Part shown: positions 7,977 through 14,776 of the stretch, piece by piece
Layout: each line of letters begins with the position of its first letter
Position numbering within the stretch: the stretch's first letter is position 1
Assembly (NCBI GenBank): GCA_964422855.1
Contig: CAYRCS010000022.1
Location: 1 to 17,640 of the forward strand
DNA from: CAZEYI01 sp964422855
GTDB lineage: Bacteria > Patescibacteriota > Gracilibacteria > Absconditabacterales > Absconditicoccaceae
Direction of reading: 5' to 3'
DNA length: 17,640 bases
The notes under the pieces: generated by a model
Told to the model about the DNA's origin: nothing
What the model saw: only the letters and a program-made list of their open reading frames with translations
The model's database searches: none
Position numbers and translations under genes: made by a program

Positions 7977-9683
7977 CTATTTTTGAAGTGTTGGTTCTAT
8001 CATTTCCTTAAATTTGCTGAGTTCCTTGATGGCAAGCTCTTCTTTTCTATTGTCAGTGTAACTGCCTACCTTTTTCATTATTTTAAAATATGGTGTGAAA
8101 AATTTATCCATATCTTGTGTACTAAATCAGGCACCATGTATGTCTGCCCATATCTCTTGGAAGTGTGTATGGACGTATATGTTTGGTCGTTGTACTTTTC
8201 CTAATTCTATATCTTGTTTGAGTTGTTCGGCAGCCATGATGAGTCTGTGGCTATAGACTATAATTTTGGCCATCTTGTTTTTCTCCTCTTGGTCTGTGAC
8301 ATGGAGTAGCGTTCCAATCTGATCATGCATCGTATAAAACATACCCATAAGATGATCTTTTTGCTCGATATCATGCTGCCTCAGTGCTCTTTCTACCTTT
8401 GCTAAAATATCGTGCTTATTAAATTGTTGCATCTGTCTCCACTTATCTGCTGGTAATGACCGTGGACTTGGATTGTTTGCAGAAGCCGACATAAGAATAT
8501 TTCTATGTAAGGTTTCTATATTTTCGATATTTTTGGCATGGATAGTTTCCAATCCTTGGAGTTGAGGTATCATATAATACAGATACAATCACAATTTCTT
8601 AGATCTCCTACCTAACTTGTTGAGCGCGCCTAACAAGAGATTTTGTTGCACGGTCTTATTGGCAAAATCCTCTATTTTGCTGAGATTGTATAATCTAGCC
8701 ATCAAAACTTCTGGATTGATCTGACCACTGATGGCATCTATAGCCTGACTGATCTGTAATTTTTGGTCTGGACCAAATGCTTTATCCTGTACTAGATTTT
8801 GTAATTCTTGGAGCAAAGACGCGATAAATTCCTTGTCTTTGGTGATGTGTTGGATGGATTGGTATTGTTGGCTGATGATGTCATACGATGAATTGGTAAC
8901 ATACATATCCATATCTTTTTGGATCTTGCGTTTTTCGTGTTTGGTAGGATCTGCTACTATGGGATGCGTGTCTGCACTACGAAATACAGCTATCGCTGGT
9001 GAATCTCTAAAGAACATAATTCTGGATGTAGCTTTTTTCTGTTCTTTATCTTCTGGTGTTCTGCCAGGAACTTGATACTGCAAAAAATAAGGTTTGGCAA
9101 ACTTTTGCTTGAGAGACTGCAATTGTGGATCGTGTGTAAAACTATCTATAGACTTACCATCCAGGAGATGCAAACGCATATCGTCAGTAATCTTGTCCGG
9201 ATCTAATACAAAATGGTGGTTGAAAAAATCTTGTTTGACGTGATCTTCGACCGCTCCTTTATTCTTTTTTTTCCCTTTATATCATGGAGCGTTTTTTTCA
9301 TTTTTTAGATGATCTTCATTGATTTTGGCATATCTGTTTGCTGGAGATAATACAAAACCTAGACGATCAGTATATGACATATATTCACCCAATCGCTGAC
9401 TTCTCAATGTGTCGTCTAGATGTGGCACCTTATCAACTTTTTTGCGTAAAATACCTAGATCCTGAGATCCTCATTGTATCTCGAGAGATAGTATCCTCAG
9501 CTTCTTATCAATAGCATAGAGCAATGCACGCTCTTCCAATGTCTGTGATGATGCACCCAAAATTTGTAACAATTCTTGCCTAGCGCTCTCTATCTGTCCT
9601 TGTGTGATAGAATTGCGAGCAGCAATAAGTTGCTCGTGTTGTTTGGTAGCCTCCTGTATCTGATCCATCGTAGTTATAGACAT
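7977..9683 (-). CDS. Orphan protein of unknown function, 568 aa
   Basis: One continuous frame once TGA is read as Gly (for example 8127-8129, 8589-8591, 9471-9473 and APGYKGKKKNKG near 9260); the standard code yields three fragments. It is mostly helical, Gln/Lys/Asp/Glu-rich and hydrophilic, with no signal peptide or membrane helix, so probably cytoplasmic. The N-terminal 90 residues look like paired helices; a Lys-rich loop follows at about 140-150. Two CGA codons would be Trp (SQWLGEYMSY and VQWPNIYVHTH). One CGG occurs (NPSP[CGG]SLPADKW). TGG also encodes Trp (DKWRQM, EIWADIH). A consensus promoter lies upstream. No family recognised; such large orphans are common in CPR genomes. Confidence 0.8.
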
Positions 9684-9709
9684 ATGTGATATTGGGATAT
9701 GCTAAAATA

Positions 9710-9738
9710 CATATATCACAATATTACAAAAATGTCAA
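9710..9738 (-). promoter_or_regulatory. Consensus-like promoter of the 568-aa gene
   Basis: On the minus strand a perfect TTGACA (9738-9733), a 17-nt spacer and TATATG (9715-9710), with ATG 9683 about 20 nt after the predicted start. It sits in the 69-bp gap after the cytidylyltransferase stop, which has no clear terminator. Confidence 0.65.
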
Positions 9739-9752
9739 CTATTTACAATGGC

Positions 9753-10151
9753 TTATCTCAAGAGAGATGTTTTATGAATGTGTGGTTCGAATGCTGGTAT
9801 CCTGATTATTTTGATATCGAGTTTGTGTGTTTGCAGAAATTTTTCTAATCCTGGGACGAGATGATGTTGGTCATATCACAAGCATATAACGTCTGGCTGC
9901 AACTCCAATAATCGATCGTAGTAATGATCTAGTTTGCCCAAAAAAACTTGATCACACAATCCGCTATCGATCAAGGCTTGGACTCTCTGCTCTTGAGTAT
10001 GTGATGGTTTTTTGTTCTTCAGTTTCTCTACGGTCTCATCACGAGCCACGATAGTAATCACAAAATCGCCATAGCTACGAGCCTGGCGGAGATAATATTC
10101 GTGTCATGGATGGAGTAAGTCGAAGGTACCGAAGGTTATGACTCTCTTCAT
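9753..10151 (-). CDS. Cytidylyltransferase-like nucleotidyltransferase (FAD synthase/glycerol-phosphate cytidylyltransferase type)
   Basis: 132 aa, the size of the minimal single-domain enzymes. The family transfers CMP or AMP from a nucleotide to a phosphorylated small molecule. Visible motifs: ITFGTFDLLHPGHEYYLRQA, the nucleotide-binding start with HxGH whose Gly is a TGA; VARDET after the second strand; LQPDVICLGYDQ, the conserved GYDQ element, whose Gly is again TGA; and a short tail HKTSLLR. The GYDQ form and size resemble archaeal RibL-type FAD synthases and TagD/GCT enzymes; the substrate cannot be decided. One CGA (YYD[W]LLELQPD) is read as Trp. It starts 2 nt after the stop of the AlaRS-like gene (TAG-TG-ATG), so translation is likely coupled. 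Confidence 0.88.
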
Positions 10152-10153
10152 CA

Positions 10154-11047
10154 CTATGCGAGCAATGCCAAAATCTGAGGGTCTTTTCACTGGAAAAATG
10201 TATCTGATCATCCTCACTTCAAGTTATGTGACTGAGCAAATGATTTGGCTGTTTTGGATATATCTGCAACGATGGCAAATGATCATGATGTGTTATAGGC
10301 TAGCAAATCTTCTTTCTTATTTTTCAAAAGCGTTACTACTTGTTTGAGGTCGTAACTTGAGTCTATATTGTAGAGGGCAAATCCATCTTTGGTTCCTGAT
10401 GATGTGAGCTTGTCGATGTATCAGGCAATAGCGCCAGCCTTGGCACCTTGGAGTTCCTCTTCCAATGCTGTGTAGTCTTTTAACATCTTCTCTATCTTAT
10501 CTTCCAATTGCTTCTCAGTAACGCCAAATTTGTTGGCGATATTTTGTAGTTTGGTGTCTTTTTCTCGCATGTATTCGATAACTTTGGGTCATGTGTAGGC
10601 TGTAATTCTCTTTACTCCTGCGGCAACTGGTTCTTGGGATGTGATCTTGAATGCTCCGATATCTCTGATGTTGGGCACATGTGTCCCACCACAGAGTTCG
10701 ACCGAATGCGCACCATCGATCGATACTACTCTCACGACATCGCCGTATTTGTCAGCGAAAAATGCTTTGGCTCACTTCTTGATAGCATCGTCAAATGACA
10801 TCTCAGCGGTAGCAACTTCGTGGGATGCGTATATTTGCTGATTGATAATAGATTCTATATCGTGGATCTGCTCTGCTGTGAGCAAATTATCTGCGTGAAA
10901 ATCAAATCTGAGATAGTCTTCGTCTACGAGTGAACCTGCTTGTTTGGTATCAGGAAAAAGAGCAGCCAATTGTCCGTGGAGCAAATGTGTGGCTGTATGT
11001 GCTCTCATCTTTGCATATCTTTGTGGTAGGTTGACCTCGAGTTTCAT
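10154..11047 (-). CDS. Free-standing AlaRS-type editing domain with C-Ala domain (AlaX-like, or split AlaRS C-half)
   Basis: 297 aa matching only the second half of alanyl-tRNA synthetase. The deacylase zinc site is complete: HTATH (His17, His21) and ELCGGTH (Cys119, His123). The text around it is typical of full AlaRS: KYGDVVRVV, IGAFKITSQEPVAAGVKRI. After a helical coiled segment (about 155-205) comes the C-Ala domain with its glycine run LKGGGSDTFFQGKD near the end; three of its glycines are TGA. It should hydrolyse Ser- or Gly-tRNA(Ala). No aminoacylation domain precedes it: the upstream reading frame encodes an unrelated 72-aa peptide ending at TAA 11054. A CGA in EYM[CGA]EKD would be Trp at a variable position. 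It is the middle gene of a tight operon. Confidence 0.9.
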
Positions 11048-11053
11048 AGTCGA

Positions 11054-11272
11054 TTAGTTTCCTGTACTAAATGCATTGAGTATAGAACCTGGAGCAAGTG
11101 ATTCGTCCGCAGTCCCTGTCGTACTTCCTGTAGGAATAGCGTCAACAGCACCTGTGTTGGTAGCTGTATTTGGGGTACCAAGATATAGTAGAGAAACCAA
11201 TCCTGTCGAGAGAAGGAAACACACGAGCACAAATATGATAGCAACTTTCTTGAAGGTAGATGCGTGATGCAT
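11054..11272 (-). CDS. Small membrane-anchored or secreted peptide, unknown function
   Basis: 72 aa: a short basic start (MHHASTFKK), one hydrophobic helix (VAIIFVLVCFLLSTGLVSLLYL) and a Thr/Gly/Ala-rich extracellular tail (GTPNTATNTGAVDAIPTGST...). The architecture is an N-terminal anchor or signal with a disordered exterior. There is no in-frame TGA. Its TAA lies 6 nt before the AlaRS-like start, so they share a transcript despite having no obvious functional link. The start at 11272 is the only ATG before the hydrophobic helix. No family recognised. Confidence 0.65.
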   Translation of the reverse strand: MHHASTFKKVAIIFVLVCFLLSTGLVSLLYLGTPNTATNTGAVDAIPTGSTTGTADESLAPGSILNAFSTGN

Positions 11273-11300
11273 GGATCATGTAACGGATAAATATGTCGAT

Positions 11301-11328
11301 CTATTAGTGATTTGCTGGATATTTGCAA
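11301..11328 (-). promoter_or_regulatory. Candidate promoter of the 72-aa/AlaX-like/cytidylyltransferase operon
   Basis: On the minus strand TTGCAA (11328-11323), a 16-nt spacer and TAATAG (11306-11301), about 28 bp before ATG 11272. Pattern match only. Confidence 0.4.
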
Positions 11329-11360
11329 AAGTTTATAATAGGAATCAAAAAATTTGATAT

Positions 11361-11387
11361 AAAAAAAATCACCCTCATACGGGGAGA
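11361..11387 (-). terminator. Probable rho-independent terminator of the 102-aa gene
   Basis: On the minus strand TCTCCC and GGGTGA pair with one internal mismatch around CGTATGA, followed by T plus an eight-T run (11368-11361 on the plus strand are A). It is 32 nt after the TAA of the 11419-11727 gene. The stem is short but the T run is long. Confidence 0.6.
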
Positions 11388-11401
11388 CTCTGTGGCGTAG
11401 G

Positions 11402-11434
11402 ATCAGTACCGCAGCCAATTAAGCTGGTACTGAT
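11402..11434 (-). other. Strong hairpin enclosing the stop codon of the 102-aa gene
   Basis: ATCAGTACC and GGTACTGAT pair perfectly (9 bp). A 2-nt GC bulge and AGC/GCT (3 bp) lead to the loop CAATTAA, which holds the TAA (11421-11419). No T run follows, so it is not a terminator on its own. It may protect the mRNA 3' end or act on translation termination. Confidence 0.6.
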
Positions 11435-11727
11435 TTGTTTGCTGTCATAACATCTGCTAGTGTGTTGGTGACTGACTGTATGAATTTGTTTCGCATTTCA
11501 CATGATCCAAGATTTTCATCAGTATTGGATACTGCTACACGGAACTGTTCTGTACCATTGGCATTCTTGATGTGTCCGTTGGTATAGATTGCTCTCAAAA
11601 GATCTCCTTCGGTTACTTCTGTAACTCCTGCGTAGGTAATGTGTTCCATACCTGGTACTTTCCCAACAACATCAGGTAACCATCCAACAAATTGTGGTTC
11701 TAATCTGTCTGCACTGTGTGTGTTCAT
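11419..11727 (-). CDS. Hypothetical protein, 102 aa
   Basis: 102 aa, soluble, no signal peptide. Segments include EPQFVGWLPDVVGKVPGMEH, TEVTEGDLLRAIYTNGHI, and a C-terminal helix FIQSVTNTLADVMTANKS. It has a TGG Trp, two Cys-free ends and no TGA or CGA codon, so it reads the same in any code. It looks like a compact mixed alpha/beta protein. A promoter about 50 bp upstream, a hairpin over its stop codon and a following terminator make it a single-gene transcript. Not recognised. Confidence 0.75.
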   Translation of the reverse strand: MNTHSADRLEPQFVGWLPDVVGKVPGMEHITYAGVTEVTEGDLLRAIYTNGHIKNANGTEQFRVAVSNTDENLGSCEMRNKFIQSVTNTLADVMTANKSVPA

Positions 11728-11777
11728 TATTATATAATTGTATGTAAAACCGCGTCATAAAAAAACGCGAGGTCCGT

Positions 11778-11805
11778 ATTTTAGGTAATTGCAAGATGTT
11801 TACAA
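11778..11805 (-). promoter_or_regulatory. Candidate promoter of the 102-aa gene
   Basis: On the minus strand TTGTAA (11805-11800), a 16-nt spacer and TAAAAT (11783-11778), about 43 nt of leader before ATG 11727. The leader contains a short CGCG...CGCG inverted repeat flanking a T-rich loop. Confidence 0.45.
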
Positions 11806-11873
11806 TAGATTTTGCATATGGTGATACGGAAAGTGTTGGGGCTTGTATTGCAATATATGACTAAATACATAAA

Positions 11874-11899
11874 CGCTTCAATGTTTAAATATTGAAACG
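11874..11899. promoter_or_regulatory. Inverted repeat just upstream of the exonuclease III gene
   Basis: CG-C-TTCAAT and ATTGAA-A-CG form an imperfect palindrome (8 pairs, one mismatch) around the 8-nt, itself nearly palindromic, centre GTTTAAAT. It ends 7 nt before ATG 11907. It could be an operator or a 5' hairpin in the leader. No convincing -35/-10 pair was found for this gene. Confidence 0.45.
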
Positions 11900-11906
11900 C
11901 CTCACT

Positions 11907-12695
11907 ATGAAAATCACCTCACGAAATGTGAATGGTATCAGAGCTATATTGGGTAAATGATTTCTCGAACGAGTACAGAAAGACAATCCTGATATCCTCT
12001 GCTTGCAAGAAACCAAAGCATTTGAAACACAAGTCCCACCCGAAGTCAAATATACCCTCAAAGAATACGGTTATGTCCGACATAGTGGGCAAACGCCTGG
12101 CTATGCAGGAACTGCCATATTTTATAAAGATTTTCCTGATGTGGCGGAAACAACATCTGTATTTGCAGATATTCCAGAATTTTATGAAGATGGAAGAGTT
12201 ACGCAGCTCAAAGTAGGCAAAACCACTATACTCAATATATACTTCCCCAACGGCGGAACCAGAGCTGACGGACAGGAAATGCTAACATATAAATTGAAAT
12301 TTTATGATCACTTCATCAAGTATGTGGATGGCTTAGTAGCTGCAGGGCAAAACGTCATCATGTGTGGAGATTTTAATATCTGCCATAGGGAGATCGATAT
12401 CGCCAGACCAAAAGAAAATGCTGATAGTATAGGTTTCTTGCCTATCGAAAGGGACAAAGTATCTGAGTTCGTCAGTCACGGGTATGTGGATGCATTTAGA
12501 TACAAACACGGAGATATCCCTGATAAATATACGCGACGATCCTATAGAGCCGGAGCAAGACCCAGAAATGTGGGACGAAGAATAGATTACTTCTTTGTGT
12601 CTGACAATATTAAAGATAAGATTAGTAAAATATATCACCAAGATAGCATAGAAGGTTCAGACCACTGTCCTGTGAGCTTAGAAATAGAATTATAG
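11907..12695 (+). CDS. xth: Exonuclease III / AP endonuclease (ExoA-APE1 type)
   Basis: 262 aa, normal length. The enzyme cuts DNA at abasic sites and trims 3' ends in base-excision repair. Motifs: S[W]NVNGIRA at the start; ILCLQETK with metal ligand Glu35; GYAGTAIF; NIYFPNGG; MCGDFNI (Asp/Asn pair); KYT[WW]SYRAGARPRNVG[W]RIDYFFVS; and the terminal GSDHCPV with catalytic Asp/His. One TGA gives Gly18 in KGFLE[W]. Every bracketed Trp is CGA (codons 6, 22, 210, 211, 224), as is codon 58 in YV[W]HSG; homologues have Trp at these places. There is no TGG in the gene, while conserved Arg are AGA or AGG. A palindrome lies just upstream; no clear promoter or terminator was found. Confidence 0.96.
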
Positions 12696-12746
12696 GTAAA
12701 GTCAATGTAGTCATCCTTTCTTTGGCTATATAGCGTGGCCTGATAC

Positions 12747-12774
12747 TTGCTTTTTGATATTTTCGGACTATATT
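12747..12774 (+). promoter_or_regulatory. Candidate promoter of the Asp/Glu-rich protein gene
   Basis: TTGCTT (12747-12752), a 16-nt spacer and TATATT (12769-12774), leaving a leader of about 27 nt before ATG 12808. An alternative pair, TTGCTG (12773) and TATATG (12795), would give an almost leaderless mRNA. Confidence 0.4.
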
Positions 12775-12807
12775 GCTGGCTCATTTTTATATCTTATATG
12801 ATACAGG

Positions 12808-13392
12808 ATGATGATTAGAAAAATTTTGGCCGCATTGTTTGCTCTTTTGTTTGGATTGTTTGCTACGACGTTTACTTTCGCCAACGACAGTGAAGATGAT
12901 GATACAAATGTAGAATCTTCAAACGATGACGAAGATAATGAAGATGAAGATGAAGATGAAGATGAAGATGAAAACGAAGATGAAGATGAAGATGAAAACG
13001 AAGATGAAGATGAAGATGAAGACGAAGATGAAAACGAAGATGATGATTCTAGTACTGGCAACACATTGCGTGATGCTCGTAAGGAATTGAGAAATGACCT
13101 CAAAGATGCTCATCAAGAATTCAAAAAAGATGTCAAAGAAACAAGAAAAGAATTTAAAAAAGCAAGAAAGGCTATCACTATGGATGGTTTGAAAGAGAAA
13201 ATAAGTTTGTTGCCAGATACCGCATTGGAGACTATCTTGGGTAAAATTGCTACACTTAAATCTACTATCACAAATGAAACAGTGCTTGGATTGCTTTCTG
13301 ATCTCGAAGCATATATCAACACATTGCTCAATGGAGATAGTATCGTCGACATACTCAACCAAATTGTTGATGAAAGTACTTCTGGTTCATAA
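12808..13392 (+). CDS. Secreted Asp/Glu-rich protein with coiled-coil segment
   Basis: 194 aa. Signal peptide: MMIRK, hydrophobic core (ILAALFALLFGLFATTFT), likely cut at TFA-ND. Residues about 27-83 are almost only Asp and Glu with a few Asn, an extremely acidic, disordered stretch. It is followed by a charged helix with heptad-like spacing (LRDARKELRNDLKDAHQEFKKDVKETRKEFKKARKA) and a milder helical C-terminal part (LPDTALETILGKIATLKS...). An acidic exported region of this kind could bind calcium or other cations or cationic surfaces; that is inference. There is no TGA or CGA codon. Two adjacent ATGs (12808, 12811) are possible starts. Long open frames on the opposite strand here come only from the repeat. 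Confidence 0.85.
   Translation: MMIRKILAALFALLFGLFATTFTFANDSEDDDTNVESSNDDEDNEDEDEDEDEDENEDEDEDENEDEDEDEDEDENEDDDSSTGNTLRDARKELRNDLKDAHQEFKKDVKETRKEFKKARKAITMDGLKEKISLLPDTALETILGKIATLKSTITNETVLGLLSDLEAYINTLLNGDSIVDILNQIVDESTSGS
12925..13043. repeat. GAAGAT-type hexanucleotide repeat tract
   Basis: Tandem GATGAA/GAAGAT units encoding Asp-Glu pairs, interrupted by AAAAC (Glu-Asn) at 12971, 12995 and 13031, i.e. spaced 24 and 36 nt. The period is a multiple of three, so slippage would change length without breaking the frame. Confidence 0.85.
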
Positions 13393-13412
13393 TATACCAA
13401 AAAACCAATAGC

Positions 13413-13436
13413 AAAAAATCCCTCGTTTGAGGATTT
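13413..13436 (-). terminator. Weak terminator-like hairpin after the acidic-protein gene
   Basis: AAATCC ... GGGATTTTTT on the minus strand forms a 6-bp stem with a T run; on the plus strand only GATTTGTCT follows. It lies 20 nt after the acidic-protein TAA but is oriented better for the minus strand, where no gene ends. It might stop antisense transcription or act weakly in both directions. Confidence 0.35.
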
Positions 13437-13484
13437 GTCTATAGTTTGCGGATTATACACAAACAAAAACAACCATTAATTATT

Positions 13485-13790
13485 ATGATAGAATTAATCC
13501 TTCTTATTGTCGACCTTCTGTTTATCGGTATGTATCGCAGTGCAAAACGAAAGTATCGCGAAAGCGATAACTACGATATTACTAGGCTTACATTCAATCA
13601 GATGCTGTTGTCATCTATATTGATAGGTATCACTAGTGGTTTGTTGGCTTGGTGCTTATTTATCAACGCACTGTCTAGCGAATCGTACGAGCAACCAGCT
13701 CGGCACAAGAAAGCAGCACCAAAAACATTTCAGGTCTATGAAAACAGTTCTGCGCATCCGCAGGACTGTTTTTTTCTTGTTGATTGATAG
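13485..13790 (+). CDS. Small two-helix membrane protein, unknown function
   Basis: 101 aa from ATG 13485 to TAG 13788, reading a TGA at 13785 as the last Gly (FFLVDG). Two membrane helices are evident: IELILLIVDLLFIGMY (2-17) and LLSSILIGITSGLLAWCLFINAL (about 38-60), with a basic segment between (RSAK[W]KYRESDNYD, CGA as Trp) and a short tail. One CGG occurs (QPA[CGG]HKK). The last 17 or so codons form a strong terminator hairpin whose T run ends 12 nt before the stop codon, so a transcript ended there would carry no stop. The stop abuts the stop of the convergent msr gene. No family recognised. Confidence 0.68.
13741..13775. terminator. Strong bidirectional hairpin terminator between convergent genes
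   Basis: AAAACAGTTCTGCG and CGCAGGACTGTTTT pair over 14 bp (one T-G) around CATC. On the plus strand seven T (13769-13775) follow the G-C part; on the minus strand there are four. It clearly serves the minus-strand msr gene, which ends at 13791. On the plus strand it lies inside the coding end of the 13485 gene. Confidence 0.85.
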
Positions 13791-14702
13791 CTATTCCTTC
13801 AACAAATGCGCCCAAGCTTTTCTCAACTTGGTAATCTTGGGATCGATGACGATCTGACAATAAGGCTTGGTCTGGTTTTGTGCATAGAAATTTTGGTGGT
13901 AATCGTCTGCTATTCGAAATTTTTCAAAAGGTCTGACTTGTGTGATGATCGGATGTGGTGCTCGTATCTTCTTAGCTTCCAATTCGTCGATCAATGACTG
14001 AGCGATCTGTTGTTGCTCATCGTTGTGATAAAAAATAGCTGACATATAGGTCTCTCCAATATCATTGCCCTGCCCATCTATCTGCGTGGGATTGTGGATA
14101 CTGAAAAATATTTCCAAAATTTGCTTATATGTAATAATACTAGGATCATAGGTAATATGTGCGACTTCTATATATCATGTCGTACCGACACTCACCTGTT
14201 CATAGGTAGGAAAGGGACGCTTACCTCCGCTAAAGCCTGACTTGATATCGAGCACTCCTCTGATCTGCTGAAATGCTGCTTCGACACATCGGAAACATCC
14301 TCCACCAAGCGTCGCTTGTTCGGTAGTAGCTTCTGGAATCTCTCCTGGTTCAAAGACCATGGATAAAGAATTCACACAGTGACGGGTATTTTTGTCTGTC
14401 ATGCCTTCGCCAACAAACACATGACCCAGATGCGCTCCACAGTTTGCACAAGTAATCTCCGTACGGCTACCATCAGCATCTGTGGTTCGTTTGACTGTGC
14501 CAGGGATAGCATCATCAAAACTTGGCCAACCACACTGACTATCAAACTTGTCTGTCGAGCGATACAATGGGGTATGATAGCGTTTGCATGAGAAAGTACC
14601 GATACGTTTTTCGTCCAACAACTCACCAGTGCCAGGAGCTTCTGTTCACTTGTGTATGATGATCTTTTCTTCCTCAGGAGTCAGTTCATAGTATTGTATC
14701 AT
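13791..14702 (-). CDS. msrAB: Peptide methionine sulfoxide reductase, MsrB-MsrA fusion
   Basis: 303 aa. MsrB (about 1-125) reduces R-sulfoxides: ELTPEEE...HKGTEAP (this Gly is TGA), QCGWPSF (TGG), CANCGAHLGHVF, and the catalytic RHCVNSLS (Cys109). MsrA (about 130-303) reduces S-sulfoxides: GGGCF[W]C with catalytic Cys136, PTYEQVSVGTTG (Gly176 is TGA), ITYDP, HNPTQ, AIFYHNDEQ. The Trp of GCFWC is CGA (14291-14289), an invariant family position. One half of the usual MsrB zinc site is incomplete: CKRY in place of CxxC. The B-A order is one of the known fusion orders. No signal peptide is visible, so it is probably cytoplasmic. It diverges from the channel-Nudix gene. Confidence 0.95.
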
Positions 14703-14709
14703 ATTTGGC

Positions 14710-14737
14710 TTGTCATGCAAAAATAAATAGCTATGAT
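14710..14737 (+). promoter_or_regulatory. Sigma70-type promoter of the channel-Nudix gene
   Basis: TTGTCA (14710-14715), a 16-nt spacer and TATGAT (14732-14737), each one mismatch from consensus. The -10 box covers the ATGs at 14733 and 14736, which argues that the gene starts at ATG 14763 with a leader of about 18 nt. Confidence 0.6.
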
Positions 14738-14748
14738 GCGTTTTTTAC

Positions 14749-14776
14749 ACTATACACAATTCATGCCTTTGTTCAA
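14749..14776 (-). promoter_or_regulatory. Sigma70-type promoter of the msr gene
   Basis: On the minus strand TTGAAC (14776-14771), a 16-nt spacer and TATAGT (14754-14749), about 40 nt of leader before ATG 14702. It lies just inside the start of the divergent channel-Nudix gene, so the two transcripts overlap at their 5' ends. Confidence 0.55.

Noticed and set aside
9784..9797. GGTTCGAATG resembling a tRNA T-loop
   Set aside because: No pairing stem, no acceptor or anticodon arms, and it lies within the cytidylyltransferase coding region.
12925..13043. CRISPR-like repeat array
   Set aside because: Short tandem codon repeat without unique spacers, lying inside an open reading frame.
12768..13362. 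Long minus-strand frames of poly-Ser and poly-Phe/Ile/Val opposite the acidic gene
   Set aside because: They are the complement of the GAAGAT repeat; the plus frame has the signal peptide and coiled coil.
13636..13857. 73-aa plus-strand frame across the convergent gene ends
   Set aside because: Runs through the terminator and into the antisense of the msr gene; no coding features.
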